A stretch of 64,000 nucleotides of DNA from NCBI GenBank assembly GCA_028288305.1, contig JAQBOA010000053.1:203841-267840 (forward strand), read 5' to 3'. The position numbers and the translations under genes are program-made. The stretch's first letter is position 1, and each line of letters starts with the position of its first letter. This stretch comes from Mucilaginibacter sp. GTDB lineage: Bacteria; Bacteroidota; Bacteroidia; Sphingobacteriales; Sphingobacteriaceae. The notes under the pieces are model-generated. The model saw only the letters and a list, made by a program, of their open reading frames with translations, was not told where the DNA came from and ran no database searches. This document shows positions 25,727 through 35,228 of this stretch, piece after piece.

Positions 25727-27397
25727 ATGAGTTCACTCAGCACGCGTGATTACATTGTATTCCTGATATACTTTGTAATTGTCGCCACCTATGGGTTTTG
25801 GGTATACCGCAGGAAAAAACATGCAGATGCCACTTCAAAAGATTACTTTTTAGCCGCAGGTTCATTAACATGGTGGGCCATTGGCGCGTCCCTAATCGCT
25901 TCTAACATTTCAGCCGAGCAGATGATTGGTATGAGCGGGAACGGCTTCAAAATGGGTTTGGCAATATCAACCTACGAATGGATGGCTGCGGCTACTCTTG
26001 TAATTGTAGCAATATTTTTTATTCCTGTATATCTGAAAAATAAAATTTTCACGATGCCGCAGTTTCTTTCGCAACGGTACAATGAAAATGTTGCGCTAAT
26101 CATGGCCATATTCTGGTTGTTATTATATATAGTGGTAAACCTTACATCGATATTATATCTCGGAGCCCTTGCCGTGAACTCAATTTCAGGTATAGATTTT
26201 AGAGTATGCATATGGAGCCTTGCTGCATTTGCCATCATTATCACATTAGGCGGTATGAAAGTGATCGGTTATACCGATGTAATACAAGTATTCTTTCTAA
26301 TTTTGGGCGGATTGGTTACCACTTATATATCGCTGAACCTGGTAGCGGAACATTTTGGGCAGGAGGGTGTTTTTAATGGTCTTAAGCTGTTATCCACTCA
26401 TGCCAATGATCATTTTCACATGATATTAAAAAAGGATAATCCTAATTATTTTGACCTGCCAGGCTTAACTGTTCTTATAGGCGGTATGTGGATTGTTAAC
26501 CTTAATTACTGGGGCTGTAACCAGTATATTACTCAGAGAGCTTTAGGAGCAGATCTTAAAACTGCAAGAGGTGGTATATTGTTCGCGGCGTTTTTGAAGT
26601 TACTAATGCCTGTTATAGTGGTATTACCTGGGATTGCGGCTTTTGTATTGTACCAGCAAAATATGTTTCACCAAGACCTGATGCAGGGCGGTGAGATCAA
26701 TCCCGACAGGTCATATCCTGTATTGCTAAATCTTTTGCCGTCGGGGTTAAAAGGGCTTTCATTTGCGGCATTAACAGCAGCAGTTGTAGCTTCATTAGCA
26801 GGTAAAGCAAATTCAATCGCCACAATTTTTAGTTTAGATATTTATAAGAAAGTATTTAATAAAAAAGCAACTGATAAACGACTGGTGATTGTTGGTAAAA
26901 TCACTGTAGTAGTTTGCATGGTTATCGGCGTTGTTATTTCGAAATATATGGGTATTGATAAAAAAGGTGGTTTTCAATATATTCAGGAATATACAGGCTT
27001 TGTTTCGCCAGGTATTTTTGCCATGTTCATTCTTGGCTTTTTCTGGAAATATACTACCTCAAGCGCAGCAGTATTTGGCGCTGTTGGCGGTTTTATATTA
27101 TCGGTGTTTTTTAAATTTTTACCCACGTTTGCTAACTTGTCTTTTCTGTCACCGTTGGGTTTTTCAAAAGCTAATGATGCGGGTGTTTACGAAATACCAT
27201 TTCTTGACCGTATGGGATTTGTATTTATTATCTGCGTGATAGGAATGCTTATTATCAGTCATATCGAAAACCCTAAAGGCGATAGAGCACATGGATTGGA
27301 AGTTGATACTTCTATGTTTAGGACGTCGCGGTCATTTGCCGTAGGCGCCTTAATTATTGGTGGGATACTGGTTGCCCTTTATTCTGTATTCTGGTAG
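25727..27397 (+). CDS. Sodium:sugar symporter (SSS family), probably xylose
   Basis: A 556-residue integral membrane protein of the sodium/solute symporter family, with about 14 hydrophobic segments from residue 8 to the C-terminus. It resembles the SGLT branch: DYFLAAGSLTWWAIGASLIASNISAEQMIGMSG is split over TM1, the GNxISAE-type sodium site, and NYWGCNQYITQRALGA is typical of sugar-transporting SSS proteins. Position directly after xylA and the shared strand argue for D-xylose uptake driven by sodium; a related pentose or hexose is possible. A strong terminator follows at 27411-27454, ending the operon. Confidence 0.9.
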   Translation: MSSLSTRDYIVFLIYFVIVATYGFWVYRRKKHADATSKDYFLAAGSLTWWAIGASLIASNISAEQMIGMSGNGFKMGLAISTYEWMAAATLVIVAIFFIPVYLKNKIFTMPQFLSQRYNENVALIMAIFWLLLYIVVNLTSILYLGALAVNSISGIDFRVCIWSLAAFAIIITLGGMKVIGYTDVIQVFFLILGGLVTTYISLNLVAEHFGQEGVFNGLKLLSTHANDHFHMILKKDNPNYFDLPGLTVLIGGMWIVNLNYWGCNQYITQRALGADLKTARGGILFAAFLKLLMPVIVVLPGIAAFVLYQQNMFHQDLMQGGEINPDRSYPVLLNLLPSGLKGLSFAALTAAVVASLAGKANSIATIFSLDIYKKVFNKKATDKRLVIVGKITVVVCMVIGVVISKYMGIDKKGGFQYIQEYTGFVSPGIFAMFILGFFWKYTTSSAAVFGAVGGFILSVFFKFLPTFANLSFLSPLGFSKANDAGVYEIPFLDRMGFVFIICVIGMLIISHIENPKGDRAHGLEVDTSMFRTSRSFAVGALIIGGILVALYSVFW

Positions 27398-27410
27398 AAA
27401 ATAAACAATC

Positions 27411-27454
27411 AAAAAAAAATAGCGATGAGTTTCAAACCCACCGCTATTTTTTTT
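27411..27454 (+). terminator. Rho-independent terminator of the xyl operon
   Basis: AAAAAAATAGCG pairs with CGCTATTTTTTT, with an inner TGAGTTT/AAACCCA stem, and eight T follow. It separates the xylose operon from uxuA. Confidence 0.9.
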
Positions 27455-27504
27455 GCCAGCATATTAAAGAATGCGCTATTTTTATCGCCAAATAATACAT
27501 AAAC

Positions 27505-28695
27505 ATGTTTAGTAATTTAGAACAAACATTCCGGTGGTTTGGCCCTTCTGATGCGGTTACATTGGCAGCCATCAGGCAAACAGGAGCAACCGGAATAGTT
27601 AATGCTTTGCATCATATTCCTTGCGGAGATATTTGGAGTTTAGAGGAAATAAAACTTCGTGATGACATGATTAAAGCCGCAGGTATGCGGTGGTCGGTTG
27701 TGGAGAGTGTAAATATCCACGAAAGTATAAAAACAGGCACCAAGCAGAGAGATGAATATATTGAAAAATACATCATTACGCTTAAAAACTTAAGCGAAGC
27801 AGGTATTAAAACTGTATGTTATAATTTTATGCCTGTATTAGACTGGACGCGTACCAATATCGATTTCCGTTTGCCAAACAATGCATCTGCTTTAAGATAC
27901 CACGCCCCAGCTGTCGCCGCTTTTGATCTGTACATACTTGAACGTGAAAACGCATTTAATGATTTTACCCCGCAACAGCAGCAAGATGCAAAAACTTATT
28001 TAGACAGTATCAGCGCTGAAGAAAAGGGGCGCTTAGTTAATACGGTTATGGCCGGTTTACCGGGTACCGGTGAAGTACTTACCATTGATGAGTTTAAAGA
28101 CCATTTGAAAAAATACGCAGAGACGGATGCAAAAGCGCTAAAAGAAAACCTTGCTTATTTTTTAAAGGCCATTATTCCGGATGCTGAAGGGTTAGGTATA
28201 AAAATGTGTATCCACCCTGATGATCCTCCTTTTCCAATTTTCGGGTTACCCCGGGTTGTTTCAACCGAAAAGGATTTGTTGGATGTAGTAAATGCTTGTC
28301 CGTCTGTAAGTAATGGCATAACTTTTTGTACCGGTTCATTAGGTGCCAGGGCCGATAATGATCTTCCAGGCATAGTTAATAGGTTAGGTACGCATATACA
28401 TTTTCTTCATTTGCGAAATGTGCAGCGTGAACCGGGCGGCAGTTTTTATGAGGCAGATCATTTAAATGGCAGCAGCGATATGTATGCGGTTATGAAAAAT
28501 GTGATCCTTGAACAAAAGAAAAGGTTGGAAAGTGGACGGGATGACATCGCTATCCCTATGCGGCCTGATCACGGGCACAAATTATTAGATGATTTTAATT
28601 ATAGCACATACCCCGGTTATTCGATAATTGGAAGATTAAAAGGTTTGGCAGAATTACGTGGTTTAGAAATGGGAATTAAAAGAAGTATTATCTAA
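27505..28695 (+). CDS. uxuA: Mannonate dehydratase
   Basis: Dehydrates D-mannonate to 2-keto-3-deoxy-D-gluconate in hexuronate catabolism. The 396-residue TIM-barrel protein starts with the family signature (TFRWFGPSDAVTLAAIRQTG) and contains TGIVNALHHIPCGDIW, VVESVNIHESIKTG, GIKTVCYNFMPVLDWTRT, the MCIHPDDPP metal site and MRPDHGH near the end. It follows the xyl terminator and appears to be its own transcription unit. No uxuB or hexuronate isomerase gene is adjacent, so the rest of that pathway must be elsewhere. Confidence 0.96.
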   Translation: MFSNLEQTFRWFGPSDAVTLAAIRQTGATGIVNALHHIPCGDIWSLEEIKLRDDMIKAAGMRWSVVESVNIHESIKTGTKQRDEYIEKYIITLKNLSEAGIKTVCYNFMPVLDWTRTNIDFRLPNNASALRYHAPAVAAFDLYILERENAFNDFTPQQQQDAKTYLDSISAEEKGRLVNTVMAGLPGTGEVLTIDEFKDHLKKYAETDAKALKENLAYFLKAIIPDAEGLGIKMCIHPDDPPFPIFGLPRVVSTEKDLLDVVNACPSVSNGITFCTGSLGARADNDLPGIVNRLGTHIHFLHLRNVQREPGGSFYEADHLNGSSDMYAVMKNVILEQKKRLESGRDDIAIPMRPDHGHKLLDDFNYSTYPGYSIIGRLKGLAELRGLEMGIKRSII

Positions 28696-28711
28696 TCAAT
28701 AAATACCCAAG

Positions 28712-28733
28712 ATTAAAAAGGTGGCTTTTTAAT
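28712..28733. terminator. Short hairpin after uxuA
   Basis: ATTAAAAAG and CTTTTTAAT form a nine-base stem around GTGG. The T tract suits termination of uxuA on the plus strand; it overlaps the end of the small minus-strand frame. Confidence 0.6.
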
Positions 28734-28856
28734 AATAGTGAATATTTCCTGCGATGCTATTGAACTGGTTTGTGCTTTAAGTTTGATGCTGAAAAAAAAG
28801 AGGATAAGAAAAATAATGATGATATAAATAAATGTTGAAAATGACTTTATCTTCAT
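28713..28856 (-). CDS. Possible 47-residue membrane or exported peptide
   Basis: A minus-strand frame, ATG at 28856 to TAA at 28713, encodes MKIKSFSTFIYIIIIFLILF followed by a short tail ending KKPPF. The single hydrophobic segment with two N-terminal lysines and an alanine-glutamine site (LKAQT) looks like a signal peptide with a very short mature part. It is co-directional with the neighbouring 28964-29656 gene. No family recognised; it may be a chance frame or a gene truncated after its leader. Confidence 0.35.
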   Translation of the reverse strand: MKIKSFSTFIYIIIIFLILFFFSIKLKAQTSSIASQEIFTIIKKPPF

Positions 28857-28963
28857 AAGATAAATTGATAAGGGTTAGATTAATAGAACTATTATTTTTT
28901 GTGGCAATTATAGATATTTTTTTTAAGATGCCCATCCCGTGTTTTCACGGTATTTTATCAGCC

Positions 28964-29656
28964 TCAATAAAAATTAAGCATCCCGTTTGAAGTAACCCAA
29001 CATTGTATAAATATTCGTGATAAAATTGGTTCTCCATTCAATGTTGCTGGTAAGAATGTTCTGTCAGCTTCGCTAAAAAGGCTAATATCCATATTAAAAG
29101 TATGGTTATATTGATAATAAGCAGAAATAAGATGAACTTTATAATCGGCCAGCCTTCCGCCCGGGCTTATTAGTAATTCAACATAAGCATTAAAAAGATT
29201 AATATTAATGTCGAAAGTATCAAAAGGTACTTGAAATAAACTTACATAAGGAATAAAGCCAAAGTAAATCCCACCAACCTTAATAGGACGTGTAACTATA
29301 TCGTCTTTTTTTATTTTTTCGTCGAAAAAAAAGAATAGGTTCGTTCCTGTATCTAATTGTGCTTCAAATCTGTAGGTATTTGTATCATAATTATAACGTT
29401 CAACTAATCTGCCCTTGGTGTCATAAAAATTCCAGTTACCTATTTTTTTTCCATTATTGTAATTTCCCAATGCAATCGGGGTTTTACGTTGATAAAATGC
29501 CTTGTATGATCCTTGTTTAATGCTCCTATCTGTTTTTAAAACATAAAAACGTTCAATCACGGAATCTGTAAGTCTATTTTTCCTTTCAACAATTTCCTGG
29601 GCAAAACAATTGGTTAGGTATAAAAAAGCTATAATAAAAAGAAAAGTTTTTTTCAC
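28964..29656 (-). CDS. Secreted protein with MORN-like and TonB-C-like parts
   Basis: A 230-residue exported protein: signal peptide residues 1-19 (ending NCFAQ), then a YwqK/MORN_2-type segment (GSYKAFYQRKTPIALGNYNN, GKKIGNWNFYDTKGRLVERY) and a C-terminal region ending in alternating strands (PATLNGEPILSRIFIQCWV) that resembles the TonB C-terminal fold found in many Bacteroidota 'energy transducer TonB' proteins. MORN-TonB combinations are common there; function is unknown. The absence of a membrane anchor after the signal peptide argues against a true TonB role. Divergent from the histidine kinase gene. Confidence 0.65.
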   Translation of the reverse strand: MKKTFLFIIAFLYLTNCFAQEIVERKNRLTDSVIERFYVLKTDRSIKQGSYKAFYQRKTPIALGNYNNGKKIGNWNFYDTKGRLVERYNYDTNTYRFEAQLDTGTNLFFFFDEKIKKDDIVTRPIKVGGIYFGFIPYVSLFQVPFDTFDININLFNAYVELLISPGGRLADYKVHLISAYYQYNHTFNMDISLFSEADRTFLPATLNGEPILSRIFIQCWVTSNGMLNFY

Positions 29657-29858
29657 TTATTCGTTTTTGAGCAATATAAATTAAGCAAACTCAAATTTAA
29701 AATTAATTTTTAATTGATTTGATTGTTTTAGCCTTTTTAATATATTTAACGATTTGGATTAATATTGTTTCCAACTAATAGTTATAATAATATAATAGTA
29801 TTATTGAGCTTTTTAATTAAAACGTAACACTTAACAGCCTTTTATAGTATTAAAGTAT

Positions 29859-31775
29859 ATGAGAATTGTTATGATAATATTAGGGATGTTGCTTATTCAA
29901 AAGATATCCTATGCTCAAAATTTAAATTTATATAATAAAACGGTTACGTCTAAAGTTTTAGATCAGTCAAAAATTAATCGTTTAAATAAAACCGCTTTTG
30001 ATATCTATCTTGAATTTCCCGATTCGGCCCATAAAATAGCTGCAAATGCGCTTATACTTTCTGAAAAATCAAAATATGCTTTTGGTAAAGGCAATAGTTT
30101 TTTAAATCTGGGAATTATCTATTGGTCACAGTCATACTATCCTATCAGTTTATTTTTCCTTCAATCGGCAATAGCTAATTTGCCTAAAAATAAGCCGCTT
30201 TATCTTTCAGATGCTTATGCATTTCTTGGACGGACTTATGCCGATCTTAAAGATTACAAAAAAGCATTAAGTTATTTAGATACCTCCATGTATTTTGCTG
30301 GTAATAATACTGAAAGGATATCACAAGTTTATTTTGAAAGAGGATATGTTTATTATAGCCAGCAAAACTATAATAAGGAGCTTGGACTTATAAAGTATTC
30401 ATTAAAGCTTGATAAAAGTATTAAGGATGAACAAAATATAGCAATTTTATACTCCTATTTGAGTAATATTTATTTTCATAAAAAGGACTACAAAGCTGCA
30501 TTGGCATATGAAGATACATCATTCAATATGAGCAACAAAGTTCATAACAGACGTTTGCGCGCCTATATATATCTTGATTATGCATTGATAAATAATGAAT
30601 TAGGTAGGTACAATGACGCTATCAAATATGCTCAAAGGGGTATAGCACTTTCTGATAGTATCGGCGTTATAGATGCAGAAACCAAATGCTATTCGGCTCT
30701 TATTAAAGGTTTTGAATTGAAAAATGAGCTAAAAAGAGCACTGATATATCAAAAAAAATACAATTCGGTAAGTGACAGTTTAAATACTGTAGCTAAATTA
30801 AATACAGTAAAGCTTGTTCAAGATTATTATGATCTTAATTCAAAGATCAACAGTTTAGCATTGATCAGGCTCAGCAATAAAAATAGTCAAGCTAAAATAA
30901 GAAATCAAAATATATTAATAGTAGTGCTATGTTCATCGCTGGTTATATTAACAATAGTATTATCTGCTACCTATTATTTTTATAAGGAAAAGAAACTGCT
31001 AAGTAACAAATTACAGCAACAGCATAAAGCACTTTTAAATCAAACGCAACTGATAGAGGTGCAAAAAGTTAATTTGCAAATGGTAAATAGTTTTAAAGAT
31101 AGATTATTGGCAGTAATTGGTCATGATTTGCGTACTCCAATAGCCAATTTAAGCAACATAATTGAAATGTTTGAAACAGGTTATCTAAACGCGGAAGAGG
31201 TAAATGAATTAATGAAAGATATTAACTCAATTGTTAAGGGCACTGAATTGACCCTTTCAAACCTGATAGAATGGGCTGGAAACCAGATTAAAGGAAGAAC
31301 TATAAACTCATCAAACGTTGATATATTTTTGCTTGGTGTTGAGATGGAGCAAACATTTGCACACAACCTGCAATTAAAAAGTATTACGTTTATTAACCAT
31401 GCGTATCCTGGCCGGGGAGTGCTTGCCGATGAAAATCACCTGAAAGTAATATTACGTAACCTTATAAGTAATGCCATAAAATTTACTAATCAGAAAGGTA
31501 GTATCATTTTATCTACCATAATAGAGAATAATGAAATGATCGTTGCTGTTCAGGATAACGGGAGAGGAATGACAAGTAAAGAAATGGAAAAACTTTTTCA
31601 CGCAAGTACTCACTTTTCAAATACAGGTACATCAGGAGAAAAGGGAACGGGAATAGGTTTACTTTTGTGCAAAGAGCTTGTTGAACTCAACGGAGGCCAA
31701 TTAAAGGTAGAATCAATTTTGGGTAAAGGGAGTAAATTTTATTTCAAATTACCATTAGTAAAAGCATATGCTTAA
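29859..31775 (+). CDS. TPR sensor histidine kinase
   Basis: A 638-residue membrane kinase. A signal peptide (residues 1-19) leads into a periplasmic region of tetratricopeptide-like repeats (residues 35-320; FLGRTYADLKDYKKALSYLD, then EDTSFNMSNK). One membrane helix near residues 350-372 (NILIVVLCSSLVILTIVLS) is followed by a coiled coil, the HisKA domain with phospho-acceptor H422 in VIGHDLRTPIANL, and the ATPase domain: N box NLISNAIKF, G1 VQDNGRGM, G2 KGTGIGLLLCKEL. No response regulator gene is adjacent, so its partner is encoded elsewhere. Divergent from the MORN/TonB-like gene. Confidence 0.9.
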   Translation: MRIVMIILGMLLIQKISYAQNLNLYNKTVTSKVLDQSKINRLNKTAFDIYLEFPDSAHKIAANALILSEKSKYAFGKGNSFLNLGIIYWSQSYYPISLFFLQSAIANLPKNKPLYLSDAYAFLGRTYADLKDYKKALSYLDTSMYFAGNNTERISQVYFERGYVYYSQQNYNKELGLIKYSLKLDKSIKDEQNIAILYSYLSNIYFHKKDYKAALAYEDTSFNMSNKVHNRRLRAYIYLDYALINNELGRYNDAIKYAQRGIALSDSIGVIDAETKCYSALIKGFELKNELKRALIYQKKYNSVSDSLNTVAKLNTVKLVQDYYDLNSKINSLALIRLSNKNSQAKIRNQNILIVVLCSSLVILTIVLSATYYFYKEKKLLSNKLQQQHKALLNQTQLIEVQKVNLQMVNSFKDRLLAVIGHDLRTPIANLSNIIEMFETGYLNAEEVNELMKDINSIVKGTELTLSNLIEWAGNQIKGRTINSSNVDIFLLGVEMEQTFAHNLQLKSITFINHAYPGRGVLADENHLKVILRNLISNAIKFTNQKGSIILSTIIENNEMIVAVQDNGRGMTSKEMEKLFHASTHFSNTGTSGEKGTGIGLLLCKELVELNGGQLKVESILGKGSKFYFKLPLVKAYA

Positions 31776-31974
31776 TTAAATTGGCATAATAAATCATTTT
31801 AATTTAAGAGAAAATTCAACTTCTTAAGGTAAATAACCGATTCAACATTTATTAAAATTATATTATTGTCATAATTTAGTAATTAATCACATCTTTAGGC
31901 GTTCTAAATCCGTTAAATCATTATCCCGGATAAACCAGGATAAGCTTATTGCAGATACTCCTAATTATTAATTA

Positions 31975-33060
31975 ATGACTTTTTTAAAAAATGTACTTGA
32001 ACCGCCTGCCTATGGTTGGAGAGATGAATGCGGTAACTTAACAAAACCTGATTCCAGCCAAATTCTAAAACAATTTTTTTCACGGTTAAATGTATTCAGG
32101 ACCAAAAAAAACTGGCTCTCTTTTACCAGTTGGCTATTAGTTTTATTTTTAGCCCCATTTTTATTTTTATTCATTTTTAAATACTTCAGTATTAAAGGGC
32201 TTATAATTGCCTTTATTTACAGTATGATAGTTATGGGTACACATGGTACAATTTGGCATCATAGGTATTGTACCCACAGAGCATATAAATTCAGTAATAA
32301 ATTTTGGAGATTTTTTACACAAAACCTTACCCTGCGAATTATTCCTGAAGAAATATATACTATTTCTCACCATGTACATCATGCGCTATCTGACCAGCCA
32401 GGCGATCCATACAATGCACAAGGCGGATTTTTGTATTGTTTTTTGGCGGATGTAAATCATCAGCCTATAGCCAGGAATATGAGCGAAAAGGATTATGACA
32501 AATGTGTTAATTTAATGAGTCATACCGGGATAAAACCTAATACTTATGCACAATATAAAAAATGGGGTTCCATTGTTAACCCCGTACGGGCAATTATAAG
32601 TATTATTCTTAACTGGGGTTTTTGGTTTACTGCGTTTTTTCTGATTGGCGGTCCAGGGTTAGTATGTGCAGTTTTTGGTGCAGCAGGCGTTTGGGCGGTA
32701 GGTGTGCGTACGTTTAATTATGAAGGTCATGGAAAAGGGCATGATAAACGCCAGGATGGGATTGATTATAATCGTGATGATATGTCAATAAATCAGATAT
32801 GGCCCGGTTATGTAGCAGGCGAATGGCATAATAATCATCATTTGTTTCCTAAAAGTGCAAGGTCGGGCTTTAAACCTTACCAGGTTGATATGGCATGGTA
32901 CTATATCAAATTTTTAAGTATAGTAGGAGCTGTAAGTTCTTATAATGACTCAAAAAAACAATTTTACTTTGAGTATTGTGATAAACCTAATGAGGTGATA
33001 AGTAGTGCAAAGTCCATAATCTTAAGCCCTGAACCCGTATTATTAAGTGAGGAGTTTTGA
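31975..33060 (+). CDS. Acyl-lipid / acyl-CoA delta-9 type fatty acid desaturase
   Basis: Membrane di-iron desaturase of 361 residues. Three histidine boxes are present: HHRYCTHRAYK (H-x4-H), HHVHHALSD (HxxHH) and HNNHHLFPKSAR (HxxHH), with four membrane-spanning stretches near residues 45-85 and 200-250. It introduces a double bond in acyl chains using oxygen and an electron donor, usually to tune membrane fluidity. An additional histidine-rich loop (NYEGHGKGHDK) lies before the last box. Single gene, convergent with the SulP transporter; a shared hairpin separates them. Confidence 0.9.
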   Translation: MTFLKNVLEPPAYGWRDECGNLTKPDSSQILKQFFSRLNVFRTKKNWLSFTSWLLVLFLAPFLFLFIFKYFSIKGLIIAFIYSMIVMGTHGTIWHHRYCTHRAYKFSNKFWRFFTQNLTLRIIPEEIYTISHHVHHALSDQPGDPYNAQGGFLYCFLADVNHQPIARNMSEKDYDKCVNLMSHTGIKPNTYAQYKKWGSIVNPVRAIISIILNWGFWFTAFFLIGGPGLVCAVFGAAGVWAVGVRTFNYEGHGKGHDKRQDGIDYNRDDMSINQIWPGYVAGEWHNNHHLFPKSARSGFKPYQVDMAWYYIKFLSIVGAVSSYNDSKKQFYFEYCDKPNEVISSAKSIILSPEPVLLSEEF

Positions 33061-33081
33061 ACCCTTAGTTTGATACAAGAA

Positions 33082-33119
33082 ATCTTGAGTCTTAAGTTTC
33101 AGGACTTAAGACTTAAGAT
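33082..33119. repeat. Inverted repeat between convergent genes that encodes a stop codon
   Basis: Arms ATCTTGAGTCTTAAGT (33082-33097) and ACTTAAGACTTAAGAT (33104-33119) differ at one position. The loop holds the stop codon of the SulP gene. The 16 bases from 33099 repeat exactly at 21528-21543. Confidence 0.8.
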
Positions 33120-34748
33120 TTCCTTACTTCGTTGTATACTTTTTTCAAGGGTATCTGTGAAATTTGCTTTTCCGATCTGAAATACCAGTCGTGCTTTCTT
33201 TAATTCCATCATTACCTGTTCGCTGCTTACTTCAGTAATAACTAGTTTTGTGCCATTTGTTTTAATGTCTTTATTTACATCTTTTAATACTTGTATGCCT
33301 GTAGCATCAATAACAGGTACATTTTTCATGCGTATGATGAGTACTTTAGCAGGTTCTCCTATTTCCTTCATTGCATCTTTGAATTTGTAAGCAGCGCCAA
33401 AAAATAACGGGCCGTTTATCTCAAAAATATCGACGCCTTTCGGAAGGTTATATTTTTTTAAATCCCCATCCTGGTTATCAGCCGAATAACTCAATTGTTC
33501 AACCGAGCTTGTTTTCATCATCTCTCGCATAAACAGGAATGCGGCCAATATCATCCCTATTTCAATAGCAACAGTTAAGTCAATCAATACAGTTAAAAGG
33601 AAGGTTGTTACTAATACTGCCGCATCACTTTTTGATATTTTCAATATGGAAATAAAGTTTTGCCATTCGCTCATATTATAAGCTACAATAATTAAAATTC
33701 CGGCAAGTGTCGCCATAGGGATCATAGCTGCCCATTTGCCAACAAATACCAATATGGCAAACAATACAATGGCATGGGTTATACCTGCAATTGGAGTACG
33801 CCCTCCGTTTTTTATATTGGTAGCTGTACGGGCAATAGCGCCTGTTGCAGGGATACCGCCAAAAACAGACGAACATATATTTGCAATGCCCTGGGCTATT
33901 AACTCTGTATTTGATCTGTGATTTCCGCCCATCATCCCATCGGCCACTACAGCTGATAACAGGGATTCTATGCCACCAAGCAGAGCAATGGTGAATGCCG
34001 GTTTTATCAATTGCTGAATGGTTGCCCAGCTGATACCAGGTATAACCGGATGTGGTAGGGATGAGGGGACTGACCCAAAACGACTACCTATGGTTTCGAC
34101 CGGGAGTTTGAAAAAATAAACAACTAATGTGGTAGCCAGGATGGCTATTAGTGAACCGGGTATTTTATGGGTTACCCTGGGCCATAGTTGGATTATTACA
34201 AGGGTAGCGGCCCCAATTATTACCGCATAAAAATTTATTGAAAAAATATTATCGCTATAGACTATCCATTTATTTAAAAAATCTGATGGTACATTTCCCA
34301 TTTTCAGGCCGAAAAGATCTTTCATCTGGGATGAAAATATAATTACGGCGATTCCGGTAGTAAACCCGACAATTAATGGGTGGGGAATAAATTTTATAAT
34401 GTTGCCAAGTTTGGCTACACCCATTATAATAAGAATTATACCTGCAATAAAAGTGGCAATAACTAAGCCATTTACCCCAAACTGCTGAACAATCCCGTAC
34501 ACTATTACAATAAATGCCCCGGTTGGCCCACCGATCTGGACTCGGCTTCCGCCTAACGCAGATATAACAAAACCCGCTATAATTGCAGTAAAAAGTCCTT
34601 TTTCCGGAGAAACACCCGAAGCTATTGCAAAGGCAATTGCCAAAGGCAGTGCTACAATGCCCACTATTATACCGGCAATAACATCTTTATAAAACTGTGC
34701 CCGCGTGTAATTCTTTAAGGTATCTATTATTTTAGGTTTAAACATCAT
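33099..34748 (-). CDS. SulP-family anion transporter with STAS domain
   Basis: A 549-residue inner-membrane transporter of the SLC26/SulP family. The opening YKDVIAGIIVGIVALPLAIA is the family signature, followed by about 12 to 14 helices (ALGGSRVQIGGPTGAFIVIV, GGIPATGAIARTATN). A C-terminal STAS domain spans residues 430-540 with the VLIIRMKNVPVIDATGI strand-loop. Substrate may be sulphate, bicarbonate or another anion; no carbonic anhydrase gene is adjacent to decide. The final SLKS and the stop come from a dispersed repeat. Two consecutive ATG codons start the frame. Confidence 0.93.
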   Translation of the reverse strand: MMFKPKIIDTLKNYTRAQFYKDVIAGIIVGIVALPLAIAFAIASGVSPEKGLFTAIIAGFVISALGGSRVQIGGPTGAFIVIVYGIVQQFGVNGLVIATFIAGIILIIMGVAKLGNIIKFIPHPLIVGFTTGIAVIIFSSQMKDLFGLKMGNVPSDFLNKWIVYSDNIFSINFYAVIIGAATLVIIQLWPRVTHKIPGSLIAILATTLVVYFFKLPVETIGSRFGSVPSSLPHPVIPGISWATIQQLIKPAFTIALLGGIESLLSAVVADGMMGGNHRSNTELIAQGIANICSSVFGGIPATGAIARTATNIKNGGRTPIAGITHAIVLFAILVFVGKWAAMIPMATLAGILIIVAYNMSEWQNFISILKISKSDAAVLVTTFLLTVLIDLTVAIEIGMILAAFLFMREMMKTSSVEQLSYSADNQDGDLKKYNLPKGVDIFEINGPLFFGAAYKFKDAMKEIGEPAKVLIIRMKNVPVIDATGIQVLKDVNKDIKTNGTKLVITEVSSEQVMMELKKARLVFQIGKANFTDTLEKSIQRSKEILSLKS

Positions 34749-34845
34749 TACATTACCTGTTTTTGAGAATAAGCTTTTTGATATATTTCAACTGCGAATA
34801 CAGGTAAGGGGAGTATTATGCCTGAAGTTGTTTAGATATCAAGGA
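34749..34845. other. Short AT-rich spacer upstream of the SulP gene
   Basis: Nothing recognisable apart from the likely promoter region of the minus-strand SulP gene; no consensus -33/-7 pair was found. Confidence 0.3.
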
Positions 34846-35046
34846 ATGCGGTAAAAATAATAAAATTTGCCTGGTTTTTTTGTACAATAAGCTTAACTGC
34901 ATTTGCACAAACAGTTACAAAAAAGAGGACAAAGTAAAAAGAACTTCGACTTTAGGACGGAAAATTCATAATACGTTTCATATGCCAAACATTATAGTGG
35001 TTATAAAACCAAGCATGTAAAGAAAGTTGAGAAGGTTAAACACTAA
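34846..35046 (+). pseudogene. Degraded gene for a small exported basic protein
   Basis: An ATG at 34846 is out of frame with a clear signal peptide (VKIIKFAWFFCTISLTAFAQ) that begins just after it. That frame stops soon after TKKRTK. A third frame then gives a lysine- and histidine-rich tail, KHYSGYKTKHVKKVEKVKH, ending at TAA 35044-35046, directly before a strong terminator. Small exported proteins of this style (signal peptide plus a K/H-rich tail) are common in Sphingobacteriaceae. At least two frameshifts are needed to read through, so the gene is dead. Confidence 0.6.
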
Positions 35047-35060
35047 CTTACATTCGTAAC

Positions 35061-35102
35061 AAAACAGAAAAGCCGGGAAAATACTCCTGGCTTTTCTGTT
35101 TT
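35061..35102 (+). terminator. Strong rho-independent terminator
   Basis: AAAACAGAAAAGCC pairs perfectly with GGCTTTTCTGTTTT (14 bp) around GGGAAAATACTCCT. It follows the small pseudogene and isolates the sugar cluster downstream. Confidence 0.9.
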
Positions 35103-35228
35103 GTTATGGTTATTAAAGCAAATAAATAAATTTAATGAAATGAAAGTATTTTGTTACATAAGCACTAGCCGATTTACAAATAGAATTTTTACCTTAGTAA
35201 ACCAATTAGGCTTGTTAACATCGTATCA

